In this document: positions 18,235-28,210 of the stretch, piece by piece
How positions within the stretch are numbered: the stretch's first letter is position 1
Layout of the letters: each line of letters opens with the position of its first letter
Source: Bacteroidia bacterium 43-41
Lineage (GTDB): Bacteria; Bacteroidota; Bacteroidia; Bacteroidales; Dysgonomonadaceae
Direction: 5' to 3'
Length of the DNA stretch: 64,000 bases
NCBI GenBank assembly: GCA_001898165.1
Contig: MKTD01000066.1
Coordinates: 35,670-99,669 of the forward strand
Notes under the pieces: model-generated
Told to the model about the DNA's origin: nothing
The model's input: the letters and a program-made list of their open reading frames with translations, nothing else
The model's database searches: none
Position numbers and translations under genes: made by a program

Positions 18235-19536
18235 ATGAGAACATCTATCATCATCGCTATTTTTTGTAGTTTGTCCGCAATGGTATCGGCACAGCAATAC
18301 ACGCTCGAAGAGTGCATCAACATTGCCTTGCAAAACAACGTGAACATCAAACAGCAGGAACTGAACAAGGCACAGCGTCACATTGCTTACACTCAAGCAA
18401 GGAACGACCTGTTGCCCAGTGTGAACGCATCCGCGGGACAGAATTTTATTTTCGGCCGATCTATTGGCCTCGACAATACCTACCAGAATACCAACTCATC
18501 ACAGACCTCGTTGGGCGTAGGAGCGAACATCACCTTGTTTGACGGATTGCGGATGAAGCATAACATCGATGCCAAACGTGCCGATTTAAGTGCCGCCGAA
18601 GCCGATTTAGAGAAGTTTAAAGACGACATGGAAATAAGCGTGGCAACGGCATTTCTGCAAGTTTTGCTGCAAAAGGAATTGTTGCAGATTGCCAATGAAC
18701 AGATCCAATTAACGGATGCCAATATGAATCGCCGGAAAGAGTTGATAAAAAGCGGCAAGATGGCTCAGGGCGAGATTTATGAACTTGAAGCGCAGCGTGC
18801 CCGCGAAGAACAAAACAAGGTCCAGGCAGAAAGCAATCTTAAGCTGGCATTGCTCGATCTGGCTCAAATAATGGAACTGGACGATTTTTCGAATTTCGAT
18901 GTTTCCGCTCCGCCGGTGGAGTCTATCATCAGTGAAGGAGTGCCGCTCTCACCATTCGATATTTTTCAAACCGCACTACTCACCCGTCCTGAAATAAAAG
19001 CAGCTGAGTACCGATGGCAGAGCAGCGAAAAAGAGGTGTTGATGGCAAAATCGCAACTTTACCCGTCACTCTCCTTTGGCGCTAATTTTGGAACCGGGTA
19101 TTACAACATGAGCGGACGGCCCAATGACTCGTTCAATAAGCAAATCCGTAACAACATGAGCAATTCGCTCGGCTTCAGCCTGCGGATCCCTATTTTCAAT
19201 AAATTCCAGACAAGGGACAATATCCGGTTGGCAGAGCTTGCCGCAGCAAACAGCCAATTGGAAATAGACAAGGTAAAAATCGATCTTCGCAAACGTATTG
19301 AGCAGGCATACCAAAACGCCTTAGGTGCACAAAGCAAGTGGAGGGCCACGCAAAAATCGGAACTGTCGGGACGGGAAGCATATCGATTCGCACAGGAAAA
19401 ATTTGATAACGGCCGGGCCAACCCCTACGAGCTTTTTCAGGCGAAAAGCAGCCTCACCCAAACATTATCCGATCAGGCACAAGCAAAATACGAATATGCT
19501 TTCCGCCTAAAAATACTGGAATTGTTAAAAAACTGA
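18235..19536 (+). CDS. TolC-family outer membrane efflux protein
   Basis: 'YTLEECINIALQNNVNIKQQELN' and coiled-coil periodicity of the OEP family. Confidence 0.92.
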   Translation: MRTSIIIAIFCSLSAMVSAQQYTLEECINIALQNNVNIKQQELNKAQRHIAYTQARNDLLPSVNASAGQNFIFGRSIGLDNTYQNTNSSQTSLGVGANITLFDGLRMKHNIDAKRADLSAAEADLEKFKDDMEISVATAFLQVLLQKELLQIANEQIQLTDANMNRRKELIKSGKMAQGEIYELEAQRAREEQNKVQAESNLKLALLDLAQIMELDDFSNFDVSAPPVESIISEGVPLSPFDIFQTALLTRPEIKAAEYRWQSSEKEVLMAKSQLYPSLSFGANFGTGYYNMSGRPNDSFNKQIRNNMSNSLGFSLRIPIFNKFQTRDNIRLAELAAANSQLEIDKVKIDLRKRIEQAYQNALGAQSKWRATQKSELSGREAYRFAQEKFDNGRANPYELFQAKSSLTQTLSDQAQAKYEYAFRLKILELLKN

Positions 19537-19596
19537 TTTCGTGTAACGGAATCTGCCCATCGTACGTCTTATAGATAAAAATAAATTACTCCGATT

Positions 19597-20325
19597 ATGA
19601 AAAATTTCGCATTGACAAATCTATTGATTCTCTCCATCGTTCTTTTCACGAACGGTGCATGTGCTCAAAGCAACCGCATTACAAATAAAAATTACAACGT
19701 AACAGCATTTTCCGCCCTGGTATCAAACACGGTGGGAAATATAGAATTCACACAATCTCCCAATTACAGCGTGAGTGCCGAAGGAGATGAAGAGATGGTT
19801 AACAACCTGATAGTAAATGTAAAAGACAACAAGCTCAACGTGTCGATGAAGAAAGACCTGAAAAGGATGTTTGGTAACCGGCAGTCGGGAAAGCTCGTTA
19901 TCAGGATAAGCTCACCAAACCTCAGCCTGATTGAATCAGACGGTGTGGGGAATCTCGAATTGAAAGGAAGACTGGACGCACCCCAATTTAAAATCGTTTC
20001 TACGGGCGTGGGAAACATCAATGCCCGGGATCTTGCTTCCGATAATATAGACATCACTTCAGACGGCGTGGGAAATATCGAAATGAAAGGATCTGCCACT
20101 TCAGTCTCTGTCGCATCAAAAGGCGTGGGAAACGTAAAGCTTGAGAACCTGAAAGCTGCGCGTGCGAAAATCGAATCGGGTGGCGTGGGAAATGTTACGT
20201 GCCATGCAACAGAATCGGTGGACATCAACGCCGACGGGATTGGCAACGTCACCTATTACGGCAATCCCATAACAAAGAATATCCGCAAAAATGGTATTGG
20301 GAAAGTAAAATCCGGAAATCAGTGA
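19597..20325 (+). CDS. GIN-domain (DUF2807) exported protein
   Basis: Signal peptide; repeating 'GVGNIEMKG / GVGNVKLEN' strand motifs. Confidence 0.88.
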   Translation: MKNFALTNLLILSIVLFTNGACAQSNRITNKNYNVTAFSALVSNTVGNIEFTQSPNYSVSAEGDEEMVNNLIVNVKDNKLNVSMKKDLKRMFGNRQSGKLVIRISSPNLSLIESDGVGNLELKGRLDAPQFKIVSTGVGNINARDLASDNIDITSDGVGNIEMKGSATSVSVASKGVGNVKLENLKAARAKIESGGVGNVTCHATESVDINADGIGNVTYYGNPITKNIRKNGIGKVKSGNQ

Positions 20326-20450
20326 TTTAATTATCAACTAATTACACTTCTCGAACAGTAAAGCACAGGGCTTAGTACAGCAACAAAATAAGCGGGCTAA
20401 CAACAATCAGGATAATATAACCACTCTACTTTTAGATTAAACTCTATTCA

Positions 20451-20482
20451 AAAACGGGCGCTTGTTCGAAAGCTCCCGTTTT
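20451..20482. terminator. Bidirectional terminator-like hairpin
   Basis: AAAACGGGCGCTTGTTCGAAAGCTCCCGTTTT between two convergent genes. Confidence 0.7.
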
Positions 20483-20553
20483 ACTATTGACCGAAAGCTA
20501 TTCGTTTACCGGATCGCTCCTGTTCCGGAGACCGTAACCGTGTCTTTCAGAAC

Positions 20554-21582
20554 CTATGAGATATATTTGACCATGTAGTATCCTCCAACCATTAACCACA
20601 AGAATAATATGAGCGCGAGCAAAAATGGTTTCACTCCGGCTTCCTTGAATTTTCTTAAATGAGTCTCAATACCCAAAGCCGTCATCGCCATTGTCAGCAG
20701 AAATGTATCTATATAATTTAGGGCATTTACAACACTCCCGGGTAGCAGGTTTAATGAATTGAAACCGATAACTGCGATAAACCCAAAAGCAAACCAGGGA
20801 ATCGTAATTTTAATTGCATGATGAGCTGTCCTTGCGCTACGATTGACTTGCCCGGCTATGATCAGGGAAAATATGAGCAGTATAGGCGCTAAAAACATGA
20901 CCCTTATCATTTTTACAATAACTGCCGTTCCGGTGACAGCCTCTCCCATGCCATTACCGGCTCCGACAACATGGGCCACTTCATGCACGGTAGCTCCCGT
21001 GTAAAGCCCCCATTGTTGAATGGTCAGATCCAACAGTCCACTTCTATACAATAGTGGGTATAAAAACATGGCAATAGTGCCAAAGATGACAACCGTAGAT
21101 ACGGCAATAGTTGTTTTATGCGGTTTATTATTTATTACGGCCTCCATACCCAAAATTGCGGCGGCCCCACAAATGGCACTTCCGGTACTGGTCAATAATG
21201 CGGTCTCTTTATCTATTTTCAATAATTTCCCCATCAGTAATCCAATGATCAATGTGCCCGTAATGATAATCACATCAATTATAACTGCAGAAAGTCCCAC
21301 AGACATAATGTTTTGAAAAGTAAGCCGGAACCCATATAGAACAATAGCTGTACGCAACAGTTTTTTTGATGCGAAGGTAATTCCCGGGAGCCACTCTTCG
21401 GGCATATTCTTTTTTAATGTATTGCCGTACGCCATTCCCAATACAATGCCAATAATAAGCGGGCTCAGGGATAAGTATTGCATTACAGGAAATTGTGCAA
21501 TGTAAAAGGATGCACAGGTAAACAGGGCGACAAAAAGTACTCCATGCAGCACATTCGCCCTTTTTTGCTCATTCGTCATCAT
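20554..21582 (-). CDS. YeiH family putative sulfate/anion exporter
   Basis: 342 aa; 'LSPLIIGIVLGMAYGN', 'STGSAICGAAAILG', 'TGATVHEVAHVVGAG'. Confidence 0.92.
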   Translation of the reverse strand: MMTNEQKRANVLHGVLFVALFTCASFYIAQFPVMQYLSLSPLIIGIVLGMAYGNTLKKNMPEEWLPGITFASKKLLRTAIVLYGFRLTFQNIMSVGLSAVIIDVIIITGTLIIGLLMGKLLKIDKETALLTSTGSAICGAAAILGMEAVINNKPHKTTIAVSTVVIFGTIAMFLYPLLYRSGLLDLTIQQWGLYTGATVHEVAHVVGAGNGMGEAVTGTAVIVKMIRVMFLAPILLIFSLIIAGQVNRSARTAHHAIKITIPWFAFGFIAVIGFNSLNLLPGSVVNALNYIDTFLLTMAMTALGIETHLRKFKEAGVKPFLLALILFLWLMVGGYYMVKYIS

Positions 21583-21731
21583 TTTTCTTTAATTTGTCTA
21601 ACTTTGTCGCAAAGTTACGACAGAATAAAACCGGTTGTTGCTTTTATATTATTATGCTCCATAAAGAAAAGTTATGAAGGCCGGTACTTTTCCTCTCTTC
21701 TTTATAAGACAATAAACAGATTACTATTGAC

Positions 21732-22622
21732 ATGTTTAATTTCAGATTACAAGTTTTCTATACTGTTGCGCTCAACGCAAGTTTTACAAAGGCAGCCAGA
21801 GAATTACACATCACCCAGCCTGCTATAACCAACAACATCAGGGAGTTGGAAAATTCCCTAGGCATCAGCCTGTTTAACAGGAATCACGGTGGAATATCAT
21901 TAACCGAAGCCGGCAGGATAGTATTCGAATACACCGAACGTGCTATCGATCAATACAAGAAGATGGAATATGAAATTGGCCGATTGAAAAAATCTTTCTC
22001 CGGAAAGCTTAAAATCGGAGCCAGCACAACCATCGAGCAATATGTGCTTCCGGTACTATTATCCAGGTTCAATAAGAAATATCCCGATATCGAAATATTG
22101 GTATTCAATCACAATACGATGAATGTAGAAAAGGATGTTCTATCCCATAAAATTGATTTGGGCGTAATAGAAGGGAATCCGGGGCAGATGGAGTTTAAGT
22201 ACATTCCTTTTATGCAAGATGAGATTGTAGCTATTGCCCATGTATCTCAACCCGTTTCTAAAAAATCACAGATATCGTTAGAGGAACTAATACACACACC
22301 GCTTGTTTTACGGGAAATGGGCTCGGGAACCCTTGATGTTATTCTCAGCGCCTTGCAGAGACATGAAATAAAACTAAAAGATATGAATGTGAAGATGCAT
22401 TTGGGAAGTACGGAAAGCATTAAAAACTTTTTAAAAAGCAGCAACTGTATAGGTCTTATATCCGTCCACGCTGTCAGCAAAGAGGTTGCACGGGGAGATT
22501 TCCAGATAATCGATATCGACGGATTAGATATCACCCGTACTTTTAATTTCATTTATCCTCAAGGCCAACAAGATGGGCTAACGGATATGTTTATCAATTT
22601 TTGCATGAAAAATAAAGAGTGA
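21732..22622 (+). CDS. LysR family transcriptional regulator
   Basis: 'FRLQVFYTVALNASFTKAARELHITQPAITNNIRELENSLGISLFNR'; divergent from yeiH-like gene. Confidence 0.94.
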   Translation: MFNFRLQVFYTVALNASFTKAARELHITQPAITNNIRELENSLGISLFNRNHGGISLTEAGRIVFEYTERAIDQYKKMEYEIGRLKKSFSGKLKIGASTTIEQYVLPVLLSRFNKKYPDIEILVFNHNTMNVEKDVLSHKIDLGVIEGNPGQMEFKYIPFMQDEIVAIAHVSQPVSKKSQISLEELIHTPLVLREMGSGTLDVILSALQRHEIKLKDMNVKMHLGSTESIKNFLKSSNCIGLISVHAVSKEVARGDFQIIDIDGLDITRTFNFIYPQGQQDGLTDMFINFCMKNKE

Positions 22623-22650
22623 GTTGATGAAGATTTCAGGTTCCCGGTTG

Positions 22651-23367
22651 TCATAAATAGAGGTAGAAATCCCGTACCAAACCTATAAATTCAGGCGTGT
22701 AAACGTGATGCTTCTCCTCAATAACCAATTCATTCCTATCCACCTTCTTCTTAACTCCCACGTTAAACTCCAACAAAATTCTTTTAGGCGAGGCACCCCG
22801 TACAGGATACACAACTGTTTCGCGGGAGAGATGGAAATTTACTTTTTCGGCCACAAGCATTATATTCTCCCGTTCCAAAAACGGATAGATCAGTGAAAGA
22901 GTTCCGGTATCGTTCAAGAGCTCTTTGCTTAATACGAAAAGGTCATTCAGGGTGAGCGAGTCCGCGTGCCGCGCATCAGTCCTTCTCATATCGGGCGATG
23001 GCAGCGAATGGGTAAAAAAAGGCGGGTTGGAGACAATCAAATCGAATTGTCCGGCCGCAACCGGCACAAAATCCTGAAACGACAAAGGCAACACCTCAAT
23101 CCTCTCTTTAAAACGCGAATTTCCAACATTCTCTTTTGCTTGCAAAGCCGCCTCCGTATCTATTTCGATAGCGGTTATTTTTGCCAGGTTGTTTCGCTGT
23201 GCGGCAATTAAGGCAATTAAGCCCGATCCCGTCCCCACATCCAGGATCGATCTGCAGTCACTAACATCTGCCCAGGCGCCCAGCAGAACTCCATCGGTAC
23301 CGACCTTCATCGCACATCTGTCGTGAAAAACAGTAAATTGCTTAAATTTAAAACAGTTATTCCCCAT
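22651..23367 (-). CDS. trmN6: tRNA1(Val) (adenine(37)-N6)-methyltransferase
   Basis: 'FTVFHDRCAMKVGTDGVLLGAWADV', 'ILDVGTGSGLIALIAAQR', 'IVSNPPFF'; start moved inward from 23586. Confidence 0.88.
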   Translation of the reverse strand: MGNNCFKFKQFTVFHDRCAMKVGTDGVLLGAWADVSDCRSILDVGTGSGLIALIAAQRNNLAKITAIEIDTEAALQAKENVGNSRFKERIEVLPLSFQDFVPVAAGQFDLIVSNPPFFTHSLPSPDMRRTDARHADSLTLNDLFVLSKELLNDTGTLSLIYPFLERENIMLVAEKVNFHLSRETVVYPVRGASPKRILLEFNVGVKKKVDRNELVIEEKHHVYTPEFIGLVRDFYLYL

Positions 23368-23497
23368 AAACGAAAGAAATTTATATTTGGCACGGAATTT
23401 GGTATATGATATACGCGTTGTAAAAACAAAATTAATACATATTCTGTTCTCACGAAACACAATATGAATTGAACCGCATAGAAAACAAGTTAATAAT

Positions 23498-25954
23498 ATG
23501 TTTCTAAATAAATTATCAATGTTAAAATCGGAAGAAAGCGAGAACAATGTGATATCGTTCATTGCCGGGGATTTTTTAGACGGCAACCAGGAAATAGACG
23601 AAAATTATTTGAGAGAAAGCCTTCCGATATTACCGTTGCGCAACACCATTGTTTTTCCGGGAAGCGGGCTTCCTATCTCTGTGGGGCGGAGTAAATCGCT
23701 CAAATTGGTCAGGGCATTGGGCAAAAAGCACCGGTATATCGGCTTAGTCTGCCAAAAAGACAATAACATTGAAGAACCTGAAAAAGAAGACCTGTATCAA
23801 ATTGGAGTTATCGCCGAAGTAATCCGCGTGATTGAACTCGATAAGAATAACCTGAGCATCATCGTTCAGGCAAAAAAAAGATTTGAATGGACAGAGTTCA
23901 CGCAGACCGAACCTTTTTTTACGGCAAACTACAAGATCCTGGAGTCGAAAAAAGCAGACAAAGACGACAGGGAGTTCAAAGCAATTTTAGACTCCATAAG
24001 GGATTCTATGAACCACATGCTCAATATTCTCGGCGATCCGCCCAAGGAACTGTTGCAAACGATCAATCACGAGTCGTTCACCGATATGCTGGTAAGCTAC
24101 AGCGCTACCAATATACCGATTGAAAACAGGGAAAAGCAGGAGTTGCTGAGCATAAATGATGAAAAAGAACAAGCATATAGGCTGCTGATGATCCTCAACC
24201 GCGAAACACAAATACTGGAGTTGAAGATGAACATCCAGATGAAGACCCGCGAAGACCTCAACCAGCAACAGAAAGAATATTTCTTACAACAACAGATAAA
24301 AACCATTCAGGAAGAGCTGGGCGGCAACACACAGCAAATAGAGATCGCAGAGTTCCGTAAAAAGGGAAAAGCCAAGAAGTGGAGCAAGGAAGTGGCTGAA
24401 ATTTTCGAAAAGGAAATAAGTAAACTGGAAAGGTTGCACCCACAGTCGCCCGATTATTCGGTTCAGTTCGGCTATCTGCAAACCATTGTGGATTTGCCTT
24501 GGAATGAGTACACCAAAGACAGCTTCAACTTGAAAAATGCACAAAAAATCCTCGATCGCGACCATTTTGGAATGGAAAAGGTGAAAGAGCGCATCATTGA
24601 GCATTTGGCGGTCCTGAAGTTGAAAGGCGATTTAAAATCCCCGATCCTCTGCCTCTACGGCCCTCCCGGAGTAGGTAAAACATCGCTCGGGAAATCGGTT
24701 GCCGAAGCATTGAACAGAAAATATATCCGTGTCTCGCTGGGAGGCTTGCACGATGAAGCTGAAATCCGCGGACACCGTCGTACCTATATCGGGGCAATTC
24801 CGGGAAGGATTATTCAGAACATCCAAAAGGCAGGAAGTTCAAATCCGGTTTTTGTGTTGGACGAGATAGATAAAGTAGGCAACGATTTTCGTGGCGACCC
24901 GGCATCGGCATTGCTCGAAGTGCTTGATCCCGAACAGAATTCAACGTTCCACGACAATTATCTTTCCATTGATTACGATCTTTCGAAAGTGATGTTTATT
25001 GCTACGGCAAATAACCTTAACACCATTCCCCAACCCCTTCTCGACAGGATGGAGTTGATCAATGTGGGAGGATACATCAGCGATGAGAAAATAGAAATTG
25101 CCTATCGACACCTCGTCCCCAAACAGTTGGAAAATCACGGTATAAAAAAGAGAGCTTTCAGCATCTCGAAACCGGCTTTACTGAAGATAATCGAAGACTA
25201 CACACGCGAATCGGGAGTAAGGGAGTTGGACAAGAAAATAGCAAAAGTAATCCGGAAGATCGCCCGGAAGATTGCCGGGAACGAAGATTATCCCAAAGTA
25301 CTGAAACCTTCCGACGTAAAAGAATACCTCGGCATCGAAGAGTACAGCAAAGACCGGTACCAGGGCAATGATTATGCGGGAGTAGTTACCGGACTGGCCT
25401 GGACAGCCGTAGGCGGAGAAATTCTTTTTGTAGAGAGTTCGTTGAGCCGCGGGAAGGGTTCGAAGCTTACGATCACCGGAAACTTGGGTGATGTAATGAA
25501 GGAGTCGGCTATGCTGGCAATGGAATATATACACGCCAATGCCGACCTGTTGAATATCGACCCCGATATTTTTGAGAACTGGAATACGCACGTCCACGTT
25601 CCCGAAGGCGCTATACCCAAAGACGGGCCATCGGCAGGAATAACAATGGTAACTTCACTGGCTTCGGCTTACACACAGCGGAAAGTACGAAATAACCTGG
25701 CCATGACGGGAGAAATTACGCTTCGGGGAAAAGTGCTCCCGGTTGGCGGGATACGGGAGAAGATACTGGCAGCAAAACGTGCCGGAATTACCGACATCAT
25801 ACTTTGCAAAGAAAACGAAAAAGATATCCTCGAGATCAAACCCGAATATGTGGCAGGATTGAACTTTCACTATGTGGAAGATGTGAAACAAGTGTTGGAT
25901 CTGGCTCTGCTGGAAGAAAAAGTAAAAAGTCCAAAGAATTTCACCATAACTTAA
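23498..25954 (+). CDS. lon: ATP-dependent endopeptidase Lon
   Basis: '[20 protein letters not shown]', '[15 protein letters not shown]' (catalytic Ser), '[20 protein letters not shown]' (catalytic Lys). Confidence 0.97.
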   Translation: MFLNKLSMLKSEESENNVISFIAGDFLDGNQEIDENYLRESLPILPLRNTIVFPGSGLPISVGRSKSLKLVRALGKKHRYIGLVCQKDNNIEEPEKEDLYQIGVIAEVIRVIELDKNNLSIIVQAKKRFEWTEFTQTEPFFTANYKILESKKADKDDREFKAILDSIRDSMNHMLNILGDPPKELLQTINHESFTDMLVSYSATNIPIENREKQELLSINDEKEQAYRLLMILNRETQILELKMNIQMKTREDLNQQQKEYFLQQQIKTIQEELGGNTQQIEIAEFRKKGKAKKWSKEVAEIFEKEISKLERLHPQSPDYSVQFGYLQTIVDLPWNEYTKDSFNLKNAQKILDRDHFGMEKVKERIIEHLAVLKLKGDLKSPILCLYGPPGVGKTSLGKSVAEALNRKYIRVSLGGLHDEAEIRGHRRTYIGAIPGRIIQNIQKAGSSNPVFVLDEIDKVGNDFRGDPASALLEVLDPEQNSTFHDNYLSIDYDLSKVMFIATANNLNTIPQPLLDRMELINVGGYISDEKIEIAYRHLVPKQLENHGIKKRAFSISKPALLKIIEDYTRESGVRELDKKIAKVIRKIARKIAGNEDYPKVLKPSDVKEYLGIEEYSKDRYQGNDYAGVVTGLAWTAVGGEILFVESSLSRGKGSKLTITGNLGDVMKESAMLAMEYIHANADLLNIDPDIFENWNTHVHVPEGAIPKDGPSAGITMVTSLASAYTQRKVRNNLAMTGEITLRGKVLPVGGIREKILAAKRAGITDIILCKENEKDILEIKPEYVAGLNFHYVEDVKQVLDLALLEEKVKSPKNFTIT

Positions 25955-26052
25955 CCTGTCTTCCCATACGGATAAGTTTTGCACAACAATGATTGGGAAA
26001 ATCATTTATTGGGGCTATATTTGTAAAAACCCCCGTTTTAACCCGGAATTTT

Positions 26053-28101
26053 ATGAAATTTACTCTCTTTCATATTTTTCTTGTTGTTGTTTTTTGTGCA
26101 AACTGTTCCCTGGCAAAATCACAATCAAACGACTGGCGTTCTCATTTGGAACAGCTTGCAGAAGAGGGAGCGGACGATGCCACCATCGATAATATGTTTC
26201 AGGAACTGACGATGTTGGAAAACAATCCCATGAATTTGAACAGGGTTTCGCGCGAGCAACTGGAGCGGTTTCCGCTGATCAATGACGAACAAGCCTCTCA
26301 CATAGCCGAATTTCTGGATAAGAACCGTCCCGTTTACTCGGTATTTGAACTTCGGAATGTCCCCTCCCTCGATTTTAATACGGTAGAATTGATCCTGCCC
26401 TTTTTTTTCGTGGGCGAAACGGAGAAAGAACAGCTGTCGGTGCAGGAGATGCTGAAACGGGGGCGGCATGAAGTTCAATCCCGATTCGATAAGACCCTTA
26501 ACAAACGGGCCGGATACGGTGAATTTTCCGACAGTATCCTGCAGCGTTATCCCAACCGGAAATACCGGGGTGAAGATTTTTATACTTCGTTGAAATATGC
26601 CTTCACCTATCGCGATAAAATTCAGTTCGGGCTAGTAGGTGAAAAAGATCCCGGTGAGCCCTTTTTTCAGAAAAATTATCCTAAGGGATACGATCATTAC
26701 GGATTTCATCTTATCGTACGCGATCTAGGTAAACTTAAAACACTTGCCGTAGGTGATTATCGGTTATCTTTTGGACAAGGATTGATACTGAACAACGACT
26801 TTATACTCTCCAAATCCTGGAGCACCAACAATATTGTCCGCCGGACGCAGGGGCCCAAGCAACATTTCTCCACTGCCGAAAGCGGCTTTTTCCGTGGCGC
26901 AGCAGCCGTTTTTCAAATAGACAACGTAAACATTACCACTTTTTATTCCAACAAAAAGCTCGATGCCAACCTTTCCGGCGATGGGGAAATAACCTCATTC
27001 AAAACCGACGGCTATCACAGGACTCTTTCGGAGATGGAGAAGAAAAACAACTCGCGCGAACAGGTAACGGGAGTAAACATCAACTACCGCAAAGAGCAGC
27101 TTCAGATCGGCGTGAGTGGAATATATCATGCCTACAACCGAATGTACAACCCGGTTGTTCGCGAATACAACTACTACTATTTGCGCGACTCGTCCAATCT
27201 TAATGCAAGCATTGACTATTCATACCGCTTGAACCGGTTGTTGTTTGCAGGAGAAACCGCAATCGCCAAAAACGGAGCTACAGCAACAACCCATATGGTC
27301 CAATACTCACCGTCTGGACTGTTGTCTTTGTCGGCACTTTACCGCTACTACCCCATCTCCTATAACGCAATGCACGCGCAGGCGTTTTCCGAAGGGAGCA
27401 GGGTTCAAAACGAAAACGGGCTGTATGTTGGCGCCACCTTCAGCCCGTTGCGAAAAATATCGGTAACAACGTATCTGGATATTTTCCGGTTTCCCTGGCT
27501 GAAAGATCAGGTGGATAAGCCGTCGGGAGGATTGGATTTCTATTTTTTGGGAACGTACTCCATGGACCGGAACTCCAATTTCGAACTGCGGTACACAATC
27601 AAACAGAAAGAGCAGAACGCCGGCTATCCCGATGAAAACTCCAGAACGGTTTTGCCGTACAACACGCAAAAGATCAGGCTCAGGTATAACCACACACTCA
27701 ACAGCGGTTGGGATTCCAGAACTACTCTTGATGCCGCCCTGTACCACCGGAAACACTTCCGGAAGGAAAAGGGGTATATGCTTTCGCAAAATATCGGCTA
27801 CCGCGGCAGCAACAAGATTCGTGGCGACTTTTTCGCCGGATATTTCAGGTCGGACACCTATGCCTCCAGGCTTTATTCTTACGAAAGGAACATACTCTCC
27901 ACGTTTTATATGCCGTCGTTCTACGGCAAAGGTGTTCGATGGGCAGCGTCGGGGCGGTACAACATCACCCCTAAGCTTTCCCTCTCCGCAAAAATAGGGC
28001 GTACACGTTATTTCGACCGTGACACCATCGGCTCCGGCACGGAACTGATCAACGGCAATAGCCGGACGGATCTATTTACTTATTTGCGCTGGCAGTTTTG
28101 A
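26053..28101 (+). CDS. Helix-hairpin-helix domain / outer-membrane barrel-like exported protein
   Basis: Signal peptide; N-terminal HhH-like 'LNRVSREQLERFPLINDEQASHIAEFLDKNRPVYSVFELRNVPSLD'; long beta-rich C-terminal region. Confidence 0.75.
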   Translation: MKFTLFHIFLVVVFCANCSLAKSQSNDWRSHLEQLAEEGADDATIDNMFQELTMLENNPMNLNRVSREQLERFPLINDEQASHIAEFLDKNRPVYSVFELRNVPSLDFNTVELILPFFFVGETEKEQLSVQEMLKRGRHEVQSRFDKTLNKRAGYGEFSDSILQRYPNRKYRGEDFYTSLKYAFTYRDKIQFGLVGEKDPGEPFFQKNYPKGYDHYGFHLIVRDLGKLKTLAVGDYRLSFGQGLILNNDFILSKSWSTNNIVRRTQGPKQHFSTAESGFFRGAAAVFQIDNVNITTFYSNKKLDANLSGDGEITSFKTDGYHRTLSEMEKKNNSREQVTGVNINYRKEQLQIGVSGIYHAYNRMYNPVVREYNYYYLRDSSNLNASIDYSYRLNRLLFAGETAIAKNGATATTHMVQYSPSGLLSLSALYRYYPISYNAMHAQAFSEGSRVQNENGLYVGATFSPLRKISVTTYLDIFRFPWLKDQVDKPSGGLDFYFLGTYSMDRNSNFELRYTIKQKEQNAGYPDENSRTVLPYNTQKIRLRYNHTLNSGWDSRTTLDAALYHRKHFRKEKGYMLSQNIGYRGSNKIRGDFFAGYFRSDTYASRLYSYERNILSTFYMPSFYGKGVRWAASGRYNITPKLSLSAKIGRTRYFDRDTIGSGTELINGNSRTDLFTYLRWQF

Positions 28102-28210
28102 GTTTAATCGTAAATTATTTTATACTTTTACACTCTCGTTTATCACACGGAGAGCATACTGCCCTCCTGTCCCGTAAGGGACAATTGCAAAGGCATTATC
28201 TATAAAAAAT

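Noticed and set aside
23368-23586. N-terminal extension of the trmN6 ORF
   Set aside because: Extra 73 aa overlap the lon upstream region and lack family similarity; the start at MGNNCFKFKQF fits the family.
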